59,990 nucleotides of DNA from Anaerolineaceae bacterium UBA3924 (GTDB lineage: Bacteria; Chloroflexota; Anaerolineae; Anaerolineales; Anaerolineaceae), in assembly GCA_002385985.1 (NCBI GenBank), contig DGEO01000007.1:16871-76860 (forward strand), written 5' to 3'. Position numbers and translations under genes: made by a program. Below the pieces are notes generated by a model that worked only from the letters and a program-made list of their open reading frames with translations, had not been told where the DNA came from and searched no databases. Below are positions 16,974 through 24,695 of this stretch, piece by piece. The first letter of the stretch is position 1. Every line of letters begins with the position of its first letter.

Positions 16974-16982
16974 ATTGTACCA
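16974..16982 (-). promoter_or_regulatory. Extended -10 promoter of the membrane subtilase gene
   Basis: TGGTACAAT on the minus strand, identical to the box at 601-609. It overlaps the ATG at 16973-16975, which argues that this ATG is not the translation start. The rest of the divergent gap (16910-17143, 234 bases) contains the hydrolase promoter and nothing else I recognise. Confidence 0.5.
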
Positions 16983-17066
16983 GACCGGTTTCCCCCTTGA
17001 TTTGGCCGGAGGTATAGTTTCATTAAGGTGGTGAAAATCTGCGACCGGATAGGTGACAAGTATTCC

Positions 17067-17095
17067 TTGAATTCTTAACCGGAATCCCCTAAATT
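17067..17095 (+). promoter_or_regulatory. Possible promoter of the alpha/beta hydrolase gene
   Basis: TTGAAT (17067-17072), 17-base spacer, TAAATT (17090-17095), 48 bases before the GTG at 17144. The -10 match is only moderate (4 of 6). Confidence 0.4.
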
Positions 17096-17143
17096 GTAGA
17101 GTGATGGATTTGCCGGCGCAGACGATCAGAAAAGGACCGCCCC

Positions 17144-17977
17144 GTGAAGCATGAAGAATATTCCTGGAACACCAGTGACCGCCTGACCCTGTTCGGTCAG
17201 GTCTGGCAGCCGGAGGACGAACCGCGCGGGGTGATCGCGCTGGTGCACGGCCTGGGCGAGCACAGCGGACGCTACCAGCCGGTGGCCGGGCGGTTCTGCC
17301 AGCTCGGCCTGGCCACCATTTCCTTTGACCTCCGCGGTCACGGCCGCTCGGAGGGTAAACGCGGCCACATCCCCTCCTATGAGACAGCCCTGGACGACAT
17401 CGACCACCTGCTGTCAGAGGCTGCCCTGCGCTTTCCTCAGAAGCCCCGCTTTCTGTACGGGCATTCGCTCGGCGGCGCGCTGGTTCTCTACCACCTGATG
17501 CGGCGAGCTCCCGATGTCGCCGGGGCCATCGTCACCAGCCCCGGACTGGAGCCGGGCAATGCGCCCGGCGCGCTGCTGGCAGTCGCCCGCCTGCTGGACC
17601 GATTGGCGCCTTCATTCACCATGGCCAACCAGCTGGACGTAACCGGGCTGAGCCATGACCAGCGCATCATTGACGCCTACCGCCAGGACCCGCTGGTCCA
17701 CGGCCGCATCTCCGTCCGGCTGGCGCTGCAGTTGATCGACTGCGGCAGGTGGGTCGTGGAGCATGCGGCCGGCTATCCAGACATCCCGCTCCTGCTGCTG
17801 CAGGGCAAGGCCGACCGCCTGGTCAGCCCCGGCGCGGTGGCTCGCTTCGCCTCGCAGGTCAGGGGTCCGGTCACCTACCACGCCTGGGACCAGCTCTATC
17901 ACGAACTGCACCACGAACCGGAAAAAGAGGAAGTCTTCGCGGTCATGCAGTCGTGGCTGGAGACGCGGCTCCGCTGA
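17144..17977 (+). CDS. Alpha/beta hydrolase, monoacylglycerol lipase/lysophospholipase type
   Basis: 277 residues of the serine aminopeptidase S33/Hydrolase_4 group. Visible: oxyanion region LVHGLGEHSGRY (H35 onward), FDLRGHGRSEG, nucleophile elbow GHSLGG with S108, acid D224 in QGKADRLVSP and His H253 in LYHELHHEPEKEE. Together these match bacterial monoglyceride lipases, which cleave monoacylglycerols or lysolipids. No signal peptide. The start is GTG 17144 with AAAGGA 7 bases ahead. It is transcribed alone; the next gene has its own promoter. Confidence 0.85.
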   Translation: MKHEEYSWNTSDRLTLFGQVWQPEDEPRGVIALVHGLGEHSGRYQPVAGRFCQLGLATISFDLRGHGRSEGKRGHIPSYETALDDIDHLLSEAALRFPQKPRFLYGHSLGGALVLYHLMRRAPDVAGAIVTSPGLEPGNAPGALLAVARLLDRLAPSFTMANQLDVTGLSHDQRIIDAYRQDPLVHGRISVRLALQLIDCGRWVVEHAAGYPDIPLLLLQGKADRLVSPGAVARFASQVRGPVTYHAWDQLYHELHHEPEKEEVFAVMQSWLETRLR

Positions 17978-17991
17978 CCCGCCGGGCCAGC

Positions 17992-18020
17992 TTGACCCGA
18001 AAATGACAGCGGGCTACAAT
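17992..18020 (+). promoter_or_regulatory. Sigma-70 promoter of the glyA-gcvT gene
   Basis: TTGACC (17992-17997), exactly 17 bases, TACAAT (18015-18020). Transcription should start about 18027, giving a leader of about 160 bases before the ATG at 18186. Confidence 0.7.
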
Positions 18021-18065
18021 TAACCTGGACCACAGGCTGTGGCTGCTGATTAGTAAACAAAACGA

Positions 18066-18155
18066 GACCCCATGGATTGGAGGAGCGGGCTGTATGAGCG
18101 ATAAACAGGCTGCGAAAATTGAACCCGGTTTGCCAATCCCATGCGGTCTTTTTTT
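18066..18155 (+). promoter_or_regulatory. Terminator-like hairpin in the glyA leader (candidate attenuator)
   Basis: The 5' arm 18066-18080 pairs with 18133-18148 through 14 base pairs (one mismatch C70/C44 and one bulged C at 18138). It is followed at once by seven T (18149-18155), the form of an intrinsic terminator. The 52-base loop has further pairing (CGGG 18086-18089 with CCCG 18124-18127). The 3' arm lies inside a short ORF (18094-18189), so translating ribosomes would open it. I found no match to the conserved cores of glycine, THF, SAM or T-box elements as I know them. Confidence 0.6.
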
Positions 18156-18189
18156 GTGTGAGATCTCTTCCTCAAGGAGAAGGCAATGA
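18094..18189 (+). CDS. 31-codon leader ORF overlapping the glyA start
   Basis: ATG 18094 has GGAGGAG at 18079-18085, a strong ribosome site. The frame runs 31 codons and ends with TGA at 18187-18189, overlapping the glyA ATG (18186-18188) as ATGA. It begins MSDKQAAKIEPG, has two Cys near its middle, and ends SSSRRRQ with three consecutive Ser codons (18166-18174) just before the glyA ribosome site. Ser codons in the leader of a serine-using enzyme suggest sensing, but the Arg codons simply spell the ribosome site. Translation is inferred only. Confidence 0.45.
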   Translation: MSDKQAAKIEPGLPIPCGLFLCEISSSRRRQ

Positions 18190-21100
18190 CTGATTTTCTG
18201 TTCCGTGGCACACTGGCGGAGGTCGATCCAGCGGTCAAAGAGCTGATCGATCTGGAAGCCGAACGCCAGTATCGCAAGCTGATCCTGATTCCCAGTGAAA
18301 GCTCGGCTCCCGTCAGCGTGCGGGAGTCGCTCGGCAGTGTTCTGCAGAACCTGTACGCCGAGGGGTATCCGGATGAAGAAACCCGATGGATGAAAGAGGC
18401 CGAGATCCTCGATTATCCGCGCACGCTCGCCCATTATCGTCGTTACGCCGACCCGCGCTATTACAAAGGCGTCGAGTACGCGGATGTGATCGAAGCCCTG
18501 GCCCGCCGGCGCTGCGCGGAAACCTTCGCCACGGACAGAATCAGCGCCGATCAAATCTTCGTCAATGTGCAGCCGCTCTCCGGCGCTCCGGCCAACAACG
18601 CCGTCTACACTGCTCTGCTCAACCCCGGCGACACCATCCTGGGGATGAACCTGCTGCACGGCGGGCACCTCACCCACGGCTCTTCGGTCAACCGCTCCGG
18701 CAAGCTGTTCAACGTCATTCACTACAACGTTGACCCGGTCACCGAGCAGATCGATTACGACCGGATGGAAGAACTGGCCAGGGAGCACAGACCGAAGATT
18801 ATCATTGCCGGCTATTCCTCCTACCCCTGGGTGCCTGACTGGAAGCGCTACCGCGAGATTGCCGACAGCGTGGGAGCCATCCTGCTGGCGGATGTGTCGC
18901 ACATCGCCGGGTTGATCGCCGGAAAGGCCATCCCCAGCCCCGTCGGCTACGCGCACGTCATTACCTTCACCACCCACAAGACACTGATGGGGCCTCGCGG
19001 GGCCTGCATCCTGACCACAGACGCCGCGCTGGCGCGAAAGATCGACCGCGCCGTGTTCCCCGGCGAGCAGGGCGGCCCGCACGTGCAGGTCTTCGCCGCC
19101 CTGGCCACCACCTTCATGATCGCGCAGACCGAGAAGTTCCAGAAGCTTCAGGCGCAGATCATCCAGAACAACCAGGTGCTGACCAACCGCCTGAAAGAGC
19201 GCGGCCTGACCATTTCCTACGGCGGCACCAACACCCACCTTTCGAACGTCAACTGCCGCACCATCGTCGGACCGGACGGGACCACCCTGTCGGGTGACCT
19301 GGCCGCCCGCATCCTGGACATCGCCGGCATCGTGCTCAACCGCAACACCATCCCCGGCGACAAGACCGCCCTGAACGCCACCGGCATCCGCTTCGGCACT
19401 CCCTGGATGACCCAGCGCGGCCTCGGCCCGGATGAGATGATCAAGGTTGCCGACGTGATGGCTGACGTGCTTCTGGCCACCACGCCGTACAGCATCGAGA
19501 CTCGCAAGGGTCCCGCCGCCCGCGCCAAGGTGGACTTCAACGTTCTCGAAGACGCCAAGCTGCGCGTCCGCGAGCTGGCCGAAGCCGCCGGCATCGACAC
19601 CGGCGCGAAGCGCACCAGCGGCTACCCGCACTATTACTTCCTCGATGACACCTTCACCTCCCGGAACGGCAAGACCGCCCTGCGCCTGGAGGGCGAGCAG
19701 CTGACGCAGTTCATCAACTACGCCTTCAGCAGCGACGCGGAAGCCCTGCAGCCCGGCGAATCCCAGAAGACCAGCCTGACCACACCTCAGGAAGTCGTCG
19801 AGGGCACCCTCACCTTCGTGGAGGAAGGCCAGTACCTGCTGACCGTTCCCGCTGAGAAGGCCGGTCTGGCCGCCACCTGGCTGCGTGCGCTCTCGGACGG
19901 CTACGTGGGCTTCGATCCCGACCTGACCCGCCGCCTGCCCGGCCCCATCCTGGTCACCGAAGCCGAGCCGGTGGAGATGGAACCGGTTGAAGGTGAACCG
20001 GTCGGCGAGCGGAAGCCCTATTTCATGGGTATCGAGAAGGCGGATGTCCGCGGCGAACCCCTGCCGCCCTTCACCTGGGAAGAAAAAGAACCGGCCGAGC
20101 TGCGCCGCACCCCGCTGTTCGAAACCCACCGCAAGCTTGGCGCCAAGATGATCCCCTTCGCCGGGTGGGAAATGCCGGTCTGGTACACCTCAGTGGTCGA
20201 AGAGCACATGGCTACCCGCACCGCCGCCGGTCTGTTCGACGTCACCCACATGGGCGTCTATCAGGCCGAGGGTCCGGACGCGGCCGTATTTCTCGACTGC
20301 GTGTGCGCCAACGACATCGGCGCGCTGAAAGTCGGCGAATCCGTCTATACGCACTTCCTGGACCCCGACGCCAACGTGATCGACGACCTGCTGGTCTACC
20401 GCCGGGCGGAGGATAAGTACCTGGTCGTGGTCAACGCCGCCAACGACGACAAGGACTGGGCCTGGCTGAACGCCGTCTGTGAAGGCCGGGTGCGGGTCGA
20501 TAACGAGCGCCCCTGGGCACGCAGCTTCGGCCGCAACGTGATCCTGCGCAACCTGCGGGACCCCAAGGAAGGCCCGGACATGCGCGTGGACATCGCCCTG
20601 CAGGGGCCGAAATCCCGCGAGATCCTCCTGTCTCTGGGCGTCAGCCCCGAAGACCGCCGCAGGATCATGGCCCTGAAGCGCACCGAGCTGACCGAAGCCG
20701 TGGTCGGCGGAATTGAACTGGTCGTCTCCCGCACCGGTTACACCGGTGAAAAGATGGCCTTTGAGCTGTTCGTCCATCCCGACAAAGCGGTCGAGCTGTG
20801 GGATAAGCTCATGGAAGCCGGTACGCCCCTGGGCCTGAAGCCCGCCGGTCTGGGCGCCCGCGACTCCCTGCGCACCGAAGCCGGCCTGCCGCTGTACGGC
20901 CACGAGATGGGCGGCGAGCTGAACCTCGGCGTTGCCGAAGCGGGCTTTGGCTCCTTCGTCAAGACCTACAAGCCCTGGTTCATCGGCCGCTCCGCCTACC
21001 TGGCCCGCGAGAAAACTCGCAAGAGCGAGGTTGTGCGCTTCCGCTTCTCAGAGAAGGGTGTGCGCATGGCTCACCTGGGCGACCCTGTGCTGGACCGCAA

Positions 21101-21323
21101 GGGTAAAGTGATCGGCGTGGTGACCAGCTGCGCCATCGACTCCGAAGGCTTCCTGACCGGCCAGGCCTTCGTGGAAAAGAAAGCCGCCGAAGAAGGCACC
21201 CCCATCATGATCTACCAGGGTTCGCCGGCCGCAGCCGGAAAAGCCCCGGCAGAACTCAAGACCGGCGAGCGAGTGACCCTGCCGTCGCCCGCGCTGGTAG
21301 CCTCCCGCTATCCAAAACTGTAG
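18186..21323 (+). CDS. glyA: Serine hydroxymethyltransferase–aminomethyltransferase (GlyA–GcvT) fusion
   Basis: 1045 residues with two enzymes in one chain. Residues 1 to about 450 are serine hydroxymethyltransferase: SAPANNAVYTALL, DVSHIAGLIAGK, and PLP lysine K265 in TTHKTLMGPRGA. A region of about 190 residues (450-635) with an acidic, Pro-rich end has no clear identity. Residues about 638-1045 are GcvT, starting LRRTPLFETHRKLGAKMIPF and including VDIALQGPKS and SRTGYTGE. SHMT moves a one-carbon unit between serine and glycine via THF, and GcvT makes methylene-THF from the aminomethyl group on GcvH, so both share the THF pool. GcvP and GcvH are not in the window. ATG 18186 has AAGGAG and overlaps the leader ORF. 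Confidence 0.93.
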   Translation: MTDFLFRGTLAEVDPAVKELIDLEAERQYRKLILIPSESSAPVSVRESLGSVLQNLYAEGYPDEETRWMKEAEILDYPRTLAHYRRYADPRYYKGVEYADVIEALARRRCAETFATDRISADQIFVNVQPLSGAPANNAVYTALLNPGDTILGMNLLHGGHLTHGSSVNRSGKLFNVIHYNVDPVTEQIDYDRMEELAREHRPKIIIAGYSSYPWVPDWKRYREIADSVGAILLADVSHIAGLIAGKAIPSPVGYAHVITFTTHKTLMGPRGACILTTDAALARKIDRAVFPGEQGGPHVQVFAALATTFMIAQTEKFQKLQAQIIQNNQVLTNRLKERGLTISYGGTNTHLSNVNCRTIVGPDGTTLSGDLAARILDIAGIVLNRNTIPGDKTALNATGIRFGTPWMTQRGLGPDEMIKVADVMADVLLATTPYSIETRKGPAARAKVDFNVLEDAKLRVRELAEAAGIDTGAKRTSGYPHYYFLDDTFTSRNGKTALRLEGEQLTQFINYAFSSDAEALQPGESQKTSLTTPQEVVEGTLTFVEEGQYLLTVPAEKAGLAATWLRALSDGYVGFDPDLTRRLPGPILVTEAEPVEMEPVEGEPVGERKPYFMGIEKADVRGEPLPPFTWEEKEPAELRRTPLFETHRKLGAKMIPFAGWEMPVWYTSVVEEHMATRTAAGLFDVTHMGVYQAEGPDAAVFLDCVCANDIGALKVGESVYTHFLDPDANVIDDLLVYRRAEDKYLVVVNAANDDKDWAWLNAVCEGRVRVDNERPWARSFGRNVILRNLRDPKEGPDMRVDIALQGPKSREILLSLGVSPEDRRRIMALKRTELTEAVVGGIELVVSRTGYTGEKMAFELFVHPDKAVELWDKLMEAGTPLGLKPAGLGARDSLRTEAGLPLYGHEMGGELNLGVAEAGFGSFVKTYKPWFIGRSAYLAREKTRKSEVVRFRFSEKGVRMAHLGDPVLDRKGKVIGVVTSCAIDSEGFLTGQAFVEKKAAEEGTPIMIYQGSPAAAGKAPAELKTGERVTLPSPALVASRYPKL

Positions 21324-21331
21324 TCCACCAT

Positions 21332-21389
21332 GCCTCGCTCTGCTGCCCGGTCCCCCGGCATTTCGAGGAGAGATGAAGCAGAGCGAGGC
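21332..21389. repeat. 13-bp perfect inverted repeat between glyA-gcvT and the aminotransferase
   Basis: GCCTCGCTCTGCT (21332-21344) and its exact complement (21377-21389) flank a 32-base loop that can fold a small GC hairpin. No T-run follows on either strand, so it is not a standard terminator. It sits in the 189-base gap after the fusion gene; I see no clear promoter in that gap. It may be an mRNA processing or stabilising structure, or a small RNA. Confidence 0.6.
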
Positions 21390-21512
21390 CCAACAAGCAG
21401 CCAAAGGAAACGATGAGCCTTCCCGGGTCTACTGAGCACCGTACCCAACATTCTTCCACCACCTGCCGGACAGTCATTCCCTGATCTGGCCCAATCCAAA
21501 AGGAGAAAAGTA

Positions 21513-22733
21513 ATGCAAACCCCGTGGGATCATCGGTACGCGCAGCGAACGCAGCGGATGAAAGGCTCTGCTATTCGCGAGCTGCTCAAACTAACTGAAC
21601 TGCCTGATGTCATTTCCTTTGCCGGCGGCTTGCCTGCTCCAGACGTGTTTCCTGTGGAAGAATTCCAGGAGGCATGCAATCGGGTGCTGAAGGACAGCGG
21701 AAAGCTGGCGCTGCAGTATGGGGCCACGGAAGGCTACACGCCCCTGCGAGAAATGATCGCCCGGCACACTTCCCGCTACGGGTTTCAGGTCTCTCCTGAG
21801 AATATCCTGATCACCTCCGGATCGCAGCAGGCGCTCGACCTGATCGGGAAAATCTTCATCAACCGTGGAGACCGGGTTCTTGTCGAATCCCCCACCTACC
21901 TGGGCGCTCTGCAGGCCTGGAACGCCTACGGCGCTGAGTATGTGCCGGTTCCCATGGATGACGACGGCATGATCTCCGACGAGCTCGAATCCGCGCTGCG
22001 GTACGGGCCGAAGTTCATGTACATCCTGCCGAACTTCCAGAACCCGACCGGCGTGACCATGTCACTCGAGCGCCGCCGCCGCCTGGTTGAGCTGGCCGAC
22101 CGCTACGGCGTGCCTATCATCGAAGACGACCCGTACGGCCAGCTGCGCTTCGAAGGCGAGCACCTGCCGACCGTCAAACTGGTGGACAGCGAGATCCACA
22201 ACGAGCACAACGGGTTCTACACCGGCAATGTGATCTACCTGAGCACCTTCTCCAAGACCCTGGCGCCCGGCATCCGCCTGGCCTGGGTGGTTGCGCCGAA
22301 GGAGGTCATCCACAAGCTGGTCCTGGCCAAGCAGGGCACCGACCTGCACACCTCCACCTTCAACCAGATCGTAGCCTACGAGGTCGGCCGGCACGGCTTT
22401 ATCGATCGGCACGTTGTCTCCATCAACAAGGTCTACAAGGAGCGCCGTGACACCATGCTCGACGCCCTGGAGGAGTTCATGCCCTCGGGCGTCACCTGGA
22501 CCCGGCCGCAGGGCGGCCTTTTCCTGTGGGTCAAACTGCCCGAACACGTCAACACTGCCGAAATGCTGCCCAAGGCCGTGGAAAAGAAAGTGGCCTACGT
22601 GCCCGGCGCGCCGTTCTTCCCCAACGGCGGCGGCGAGAACACCATGCGGCTGAACTTCTCCTACTGCAAGCCGGAAACAATCATCGAAGGCATTTCCCGC
22701 CTGGGCGAGGTCGTTCACCAGCAGCTGAATTAG
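21513..22733 (+). CDS. Class I/II PLP-dependent aminotransferase (2-aminoadipate/MocR-domain type)
   Basis: 406 residues. It has the fold-type I core without an N-terminal GntR domain. Motifs: ISFAGGLPAPDVFP at about 34-47, LQYGATEGYTPLRE, ITSGSQQALDL, NFQNPTG (PLP/substrate Asn), EDDPYGQLRF, and the PLP lysine K248 in STFSKTLAPGIRLAW. This subgroup includes LysN-type 2-aminoadipate and aromatic or broad-range aminotransferases, so the substrate is open. AAAAGGAG precedes ATG 21513. It follows the glyA-gcvT fusion and ends at a strong terminator, so both may lie on one transcript. Confidence 0.88.
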   Translation: MQTPWDHRYAQRTQRMKGSAIRELLKLTELPDVISFAGGLPAPDVFPVEEFQEACNRVLKDSGKLALQYGATEGYTPLREMIARHTSRYGFQVSPENILITSGSQQALDLIGKIFINRGDRVLVESPTYLGALQAWNAYGAEYVPVPMDDDGMISDELESALRYGPKFMYILPNFQNPTGVTMSLERRRRLVELADRYGVPIIEDDPYGQLRFEGEHLPTVKLVDSEIHNEHNGFYTGNVIYLSTFSKTLAPGIRLAWVVAPKEVIHKLVLAKQGTDLHTSTFNQIVAYEVGRHGFIDRHVVSINKVYKERRDTMLDALEEFMPSGVTWTRPQGGLFLWVKLPEHVNTAEMLPKAVEKKVAYVPGAPFFPNGGGENTMRLNFSYCKPETIIEGISRLGEVVHQQLN

Positions 22734-22751
22734 TATTCTGCCATATTACGC

Positions 22752-22785
22752 AGCACCGCCTGATATCCAGGCGGTGCTTTTTTTT
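22752..22785 (+). terminator. Rho-independent terminator after the aminotransferase
   Basis: GCACCGCCTG (22753-22762) and CAGGCGGTGC (22768-22777), a perfect 10-bp stem with a 5-base loop, followed by eight T (22778-22785). It acts on plus-strand transcripts; the minus-strand kinase gene ends a few bases further on. Confidence 0.9.
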
Positions 22786-22790
22786 GAAGA

Positions 22791-24533
22791 TCACTCCATC
22801 AACCTGAGATCGCGGTTATCCCCGCCCCACAGCCGGAATTCCTTCAGGATCGACCCGCCGATAAACTCCCGCAGCAGTGAGTTATCCGGGATCAGGTCCA
22901 GTTCCAGCGGCAGGAACCAATCCAGGAAGGCAAGCAGGCGCTTGGCCTCCACATGTTCGGGTGTGCCGTAGGGCACCTGCCGCAGCAGCGGCTCGGCCAG
23001 AGGTTTCAGCGCCGAGAGATCGTACACCAGCGCGGAGTTGAACAGTTCATCGGCGTTTTCCTGGTAGGGGAAGATGTGACGCTTCTCGCCCCGGCGCACC
23101 GATTCCCAGCGGGAGATGGTCTCCTGGGCGCTGTAGCCGCGCTCGCGCGCATCGCGCACAATCCGGCGCAGCAGGCGGGTATCGGTGGTGGAAATGCGGT
23201 TGTGCCGGTCCAGGTTGAGCTGGGTCAGGCAGGAAGCATAGATGCGGAAGGTCACCTTCGGGTCCAGGTCCGGCAGCAGCGCCGGGTTCAGGCCGTGGAT
23301 GCCCTCCAGGATGATCACCTGGTCCGGGTACAGCCGGACGACATCCCCCGGGCTGCTCTTCCCGGTGCGAAAGTCAAAGTGCGGCAGCTGGACTTCCTCG
23401 CCGCGGATCAGCCGGAGCAGGTCCTCCTGCAGCCGTTCGGTGTTCAGGCTGCGGATGGACTCGAAATCGTAGTTGCCGAACTCGTCCAGCGGGGTGAGCT
23501 CGCGGTCAACAAAGTAGTTGTCCAGCTCCAGCGCGAAGGGCGACACGCCGTACGCCAGCAGCTGCACCGAAAGCCGCTTGGAAAAGGTGGTCTTCCCCGA
23601 AGAGGAAGGCCCGGCGATGAGCACCACACGGGCCACATCGGAGCGCTCGTAGATTTGCTTGGCGATGGCTGAAATCTTCTGCTCATGCAGCGCTTCGGAT
23701 ACCAGAATCAGCTCGCGGGCGCGGCCTTCCTCCAGCGTCTGGTTCAACGCGCCGACGCTGTCCACGCCCAGCTTGGCCAGCCAGTCGCCGTACTGCTTGA
23801 ACGTCCTCAGAAGGATGGGATATTCCGGCAGCGGAGAGAGCGAGGTGGGCTGGTGGCGGCGCGGATAGTGCAGGATAAACCCGTCCCCCGCGGGGGCCAG
23901 CTCAAACCAGCGCAGGTAGCCGGTCGAGGGCACCATGTAGCCATGGTGATAGTCCCGGAAGGATTCCAGCGAGTACAGGACCAGGTTGTCCTTCTGCCGG
24001 TACTTCAGCAGCTGGAGCTTGTCGTCATATCCCTTGCGGGCGAAGTATTCCACCGCCTCCTTCAGGGGGACGACTTCGCGGGTGAAGGGCAGGTCCCGCT
24101 CCACGCGGTCCTTCATCTCCCGCTCGAGCATGGCCAGATCTTCCTCCGAGAGCTTCCCGTTGAGCACCTCACAGTAATAGCCGCCCGAGCTGACGGAGTG
24201 GTCGATCGACAGCTGGTAGTCCGGGAACAGGTCCTCAAACACAGCGCTGAGCAGGAAGACCAGCGACCGGCGGTAGATGCGCGCCCCATCCGCGTCCGAC
24301 ATGGTCACCGGGGCGATGACCGCCTCCATCTTGAGCGGAAAGGTCAGCTCGCGCAGCTGCCCGTTCACCATGGCCCCGACCACCGGAATTTGCTTCCATT
24401 CCGGCAGTTGTTTGAGGAAGGCACCTACCGGCGCCCCGCGCGGCCCGGCGAGCACGCGCCCGTCGGGCAGGTGCGCTTCCACCGTCGGGCTGGGATGAAC
24501 CTGTTGGATGATATCCAGAGACTCTTTTTCCAT
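22791..24533 (-). CDS. TGS/SAD-domain uridine kinase-like nucleoside kinase
   Basis: 580 residues in three parts. First is a TGS-like start (VEAHLPDGRVLAGPRG). Then comes a part like the second additional domain of threonyl-tRNA synthetase (DHSVSSGGYYCEV), about residues 60-240. Then a phosphoribulokinase/uridine kinase domain has P-loop GPSSSGKTTFSKRL at about 290, LDNYFVDRELTP and VIILEGIHGLNP. Proteins with this order occur in Thermotoga, Chloroflexota and others and are annotated as nucleoside kinases; they likely phosphorylate uridine/cytidine-like nucleosides, but the role of the tRNA-synthetase-like part is unknown. ATG 24533 lacks a good ribosome site, although GGAGGAG occurs about 70 bases upstream in an open frame with no ATG. 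Confidence 0.8.
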   Translation of the reverse strand: MEKESLDIIQQVHPSPTVEAHLPDGRVLAGPRGAPVGAFLKQLPEWKQIPVVGAMVNGQLRELTFPLKMEAVIAPVTMSDADGARIYRRSLVFLLSAVFEDLFPDYQLSIDHSVSSGGYYCEVLNGKLSEEDLAMLEREMKDRVERDLPFTREVVPLKEAVEYFARKGYDDKLQLLKYRQKDNLVLYSLESFRDYHHGYMVPSTGYLRWFELAPAGDGFILHYPRRHQPTSLSPLPEYPILLRTFKQYGDWLAKLGVDSVGALNQTLEEGRARELILVSEALHEQKISAIAKQIYERSDVARVVLIAGPSSSGKTTFSKRLSVQLLAYGVSPFALELDNYFVDRELTPLDEFGNYDFESIRSLNTERLQEDLLRLIRGEEVQLPHFDFRTGKSSPGDVVRLYPDQVIILEGIHGLNPALLPDLDPKVTFRIYASCLTQLNLDRHNRISTTDTRLLRRIVRDARERGYSAQETISRWESVRRGEKRHIFPYQENADELFNSALVYDLSALKPLAEPLLRQVPYGTPEHVEAKRLLAFLDWFLPLELDLIPDNSLLREFIGGSILKEFRLWGGDNRDLRLME

Positions 24534-24544
24534 AGCCAAAACAC

Positions 24545-24600
24545 AAACCACCGCCGGGGCATGCCGCGTGGGAGACGCCTGGCTTACCCCCGGCAGGTTT
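24545..24600 (-). other. Stem-loop in the leader of the nucleoside kinase gene
   Basis: On the minus strand AAACC-T-GCCGGGG (24600-24588) can pair with CCCCGGC-GGT-GGTTT (24559-24545), 12 base pairs with a bulge. It is followed by the U-rich GTGTTTTGG just before the start codon. A TATACT -10 box lies upstream at 24629-24634. It may regulate translation or termination. Confidence 0.4.
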
Positions 24601-24628
24601 TTCTCCTCCCTCTGCTGACTGTAACACA

Positions 24629-24634
24629 AGTATA
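24629..24634 (-). promoter_or_regulatory. TATACT -10 box for the nucleoside kinase gene
   Basis: TATACT on the minus strand, about 95 bases before ATG 24533. The nearest -35-like TTGATC (24648-24653) is only 13 bases away, so this is a weak call. Confidence 0.3.
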
Positions 24635-24695
24635 CCCCAGCCGGCCGGATCAACCCTCCCGGGCAGTCGCCAGCCGGCTGGAGGGAACCAAACGG

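Noticed and set aside
18027..18185. Glycine, THF, SAM riboswitch or T-box in the glyA leader
   Set aside because: None of the conserved core sequences of these classes that I know is present; the element is left as an unclassified leader.
17943..20129. 728-codon open frame antisense to the glyA half of the fusion
   Set aside because: Shadow frame: composition is that of a complemented GC-rich gene and it has no domain, while the plus-strand SHMT is unmistakable.
21324..21512. T-box-like or SAM-like element before the aminotransferase
   Set aside because: Partial resemblances (GAGCACCGTACCC, GAUGA) do not match the conserved cores; only the inverted repeat is supported.
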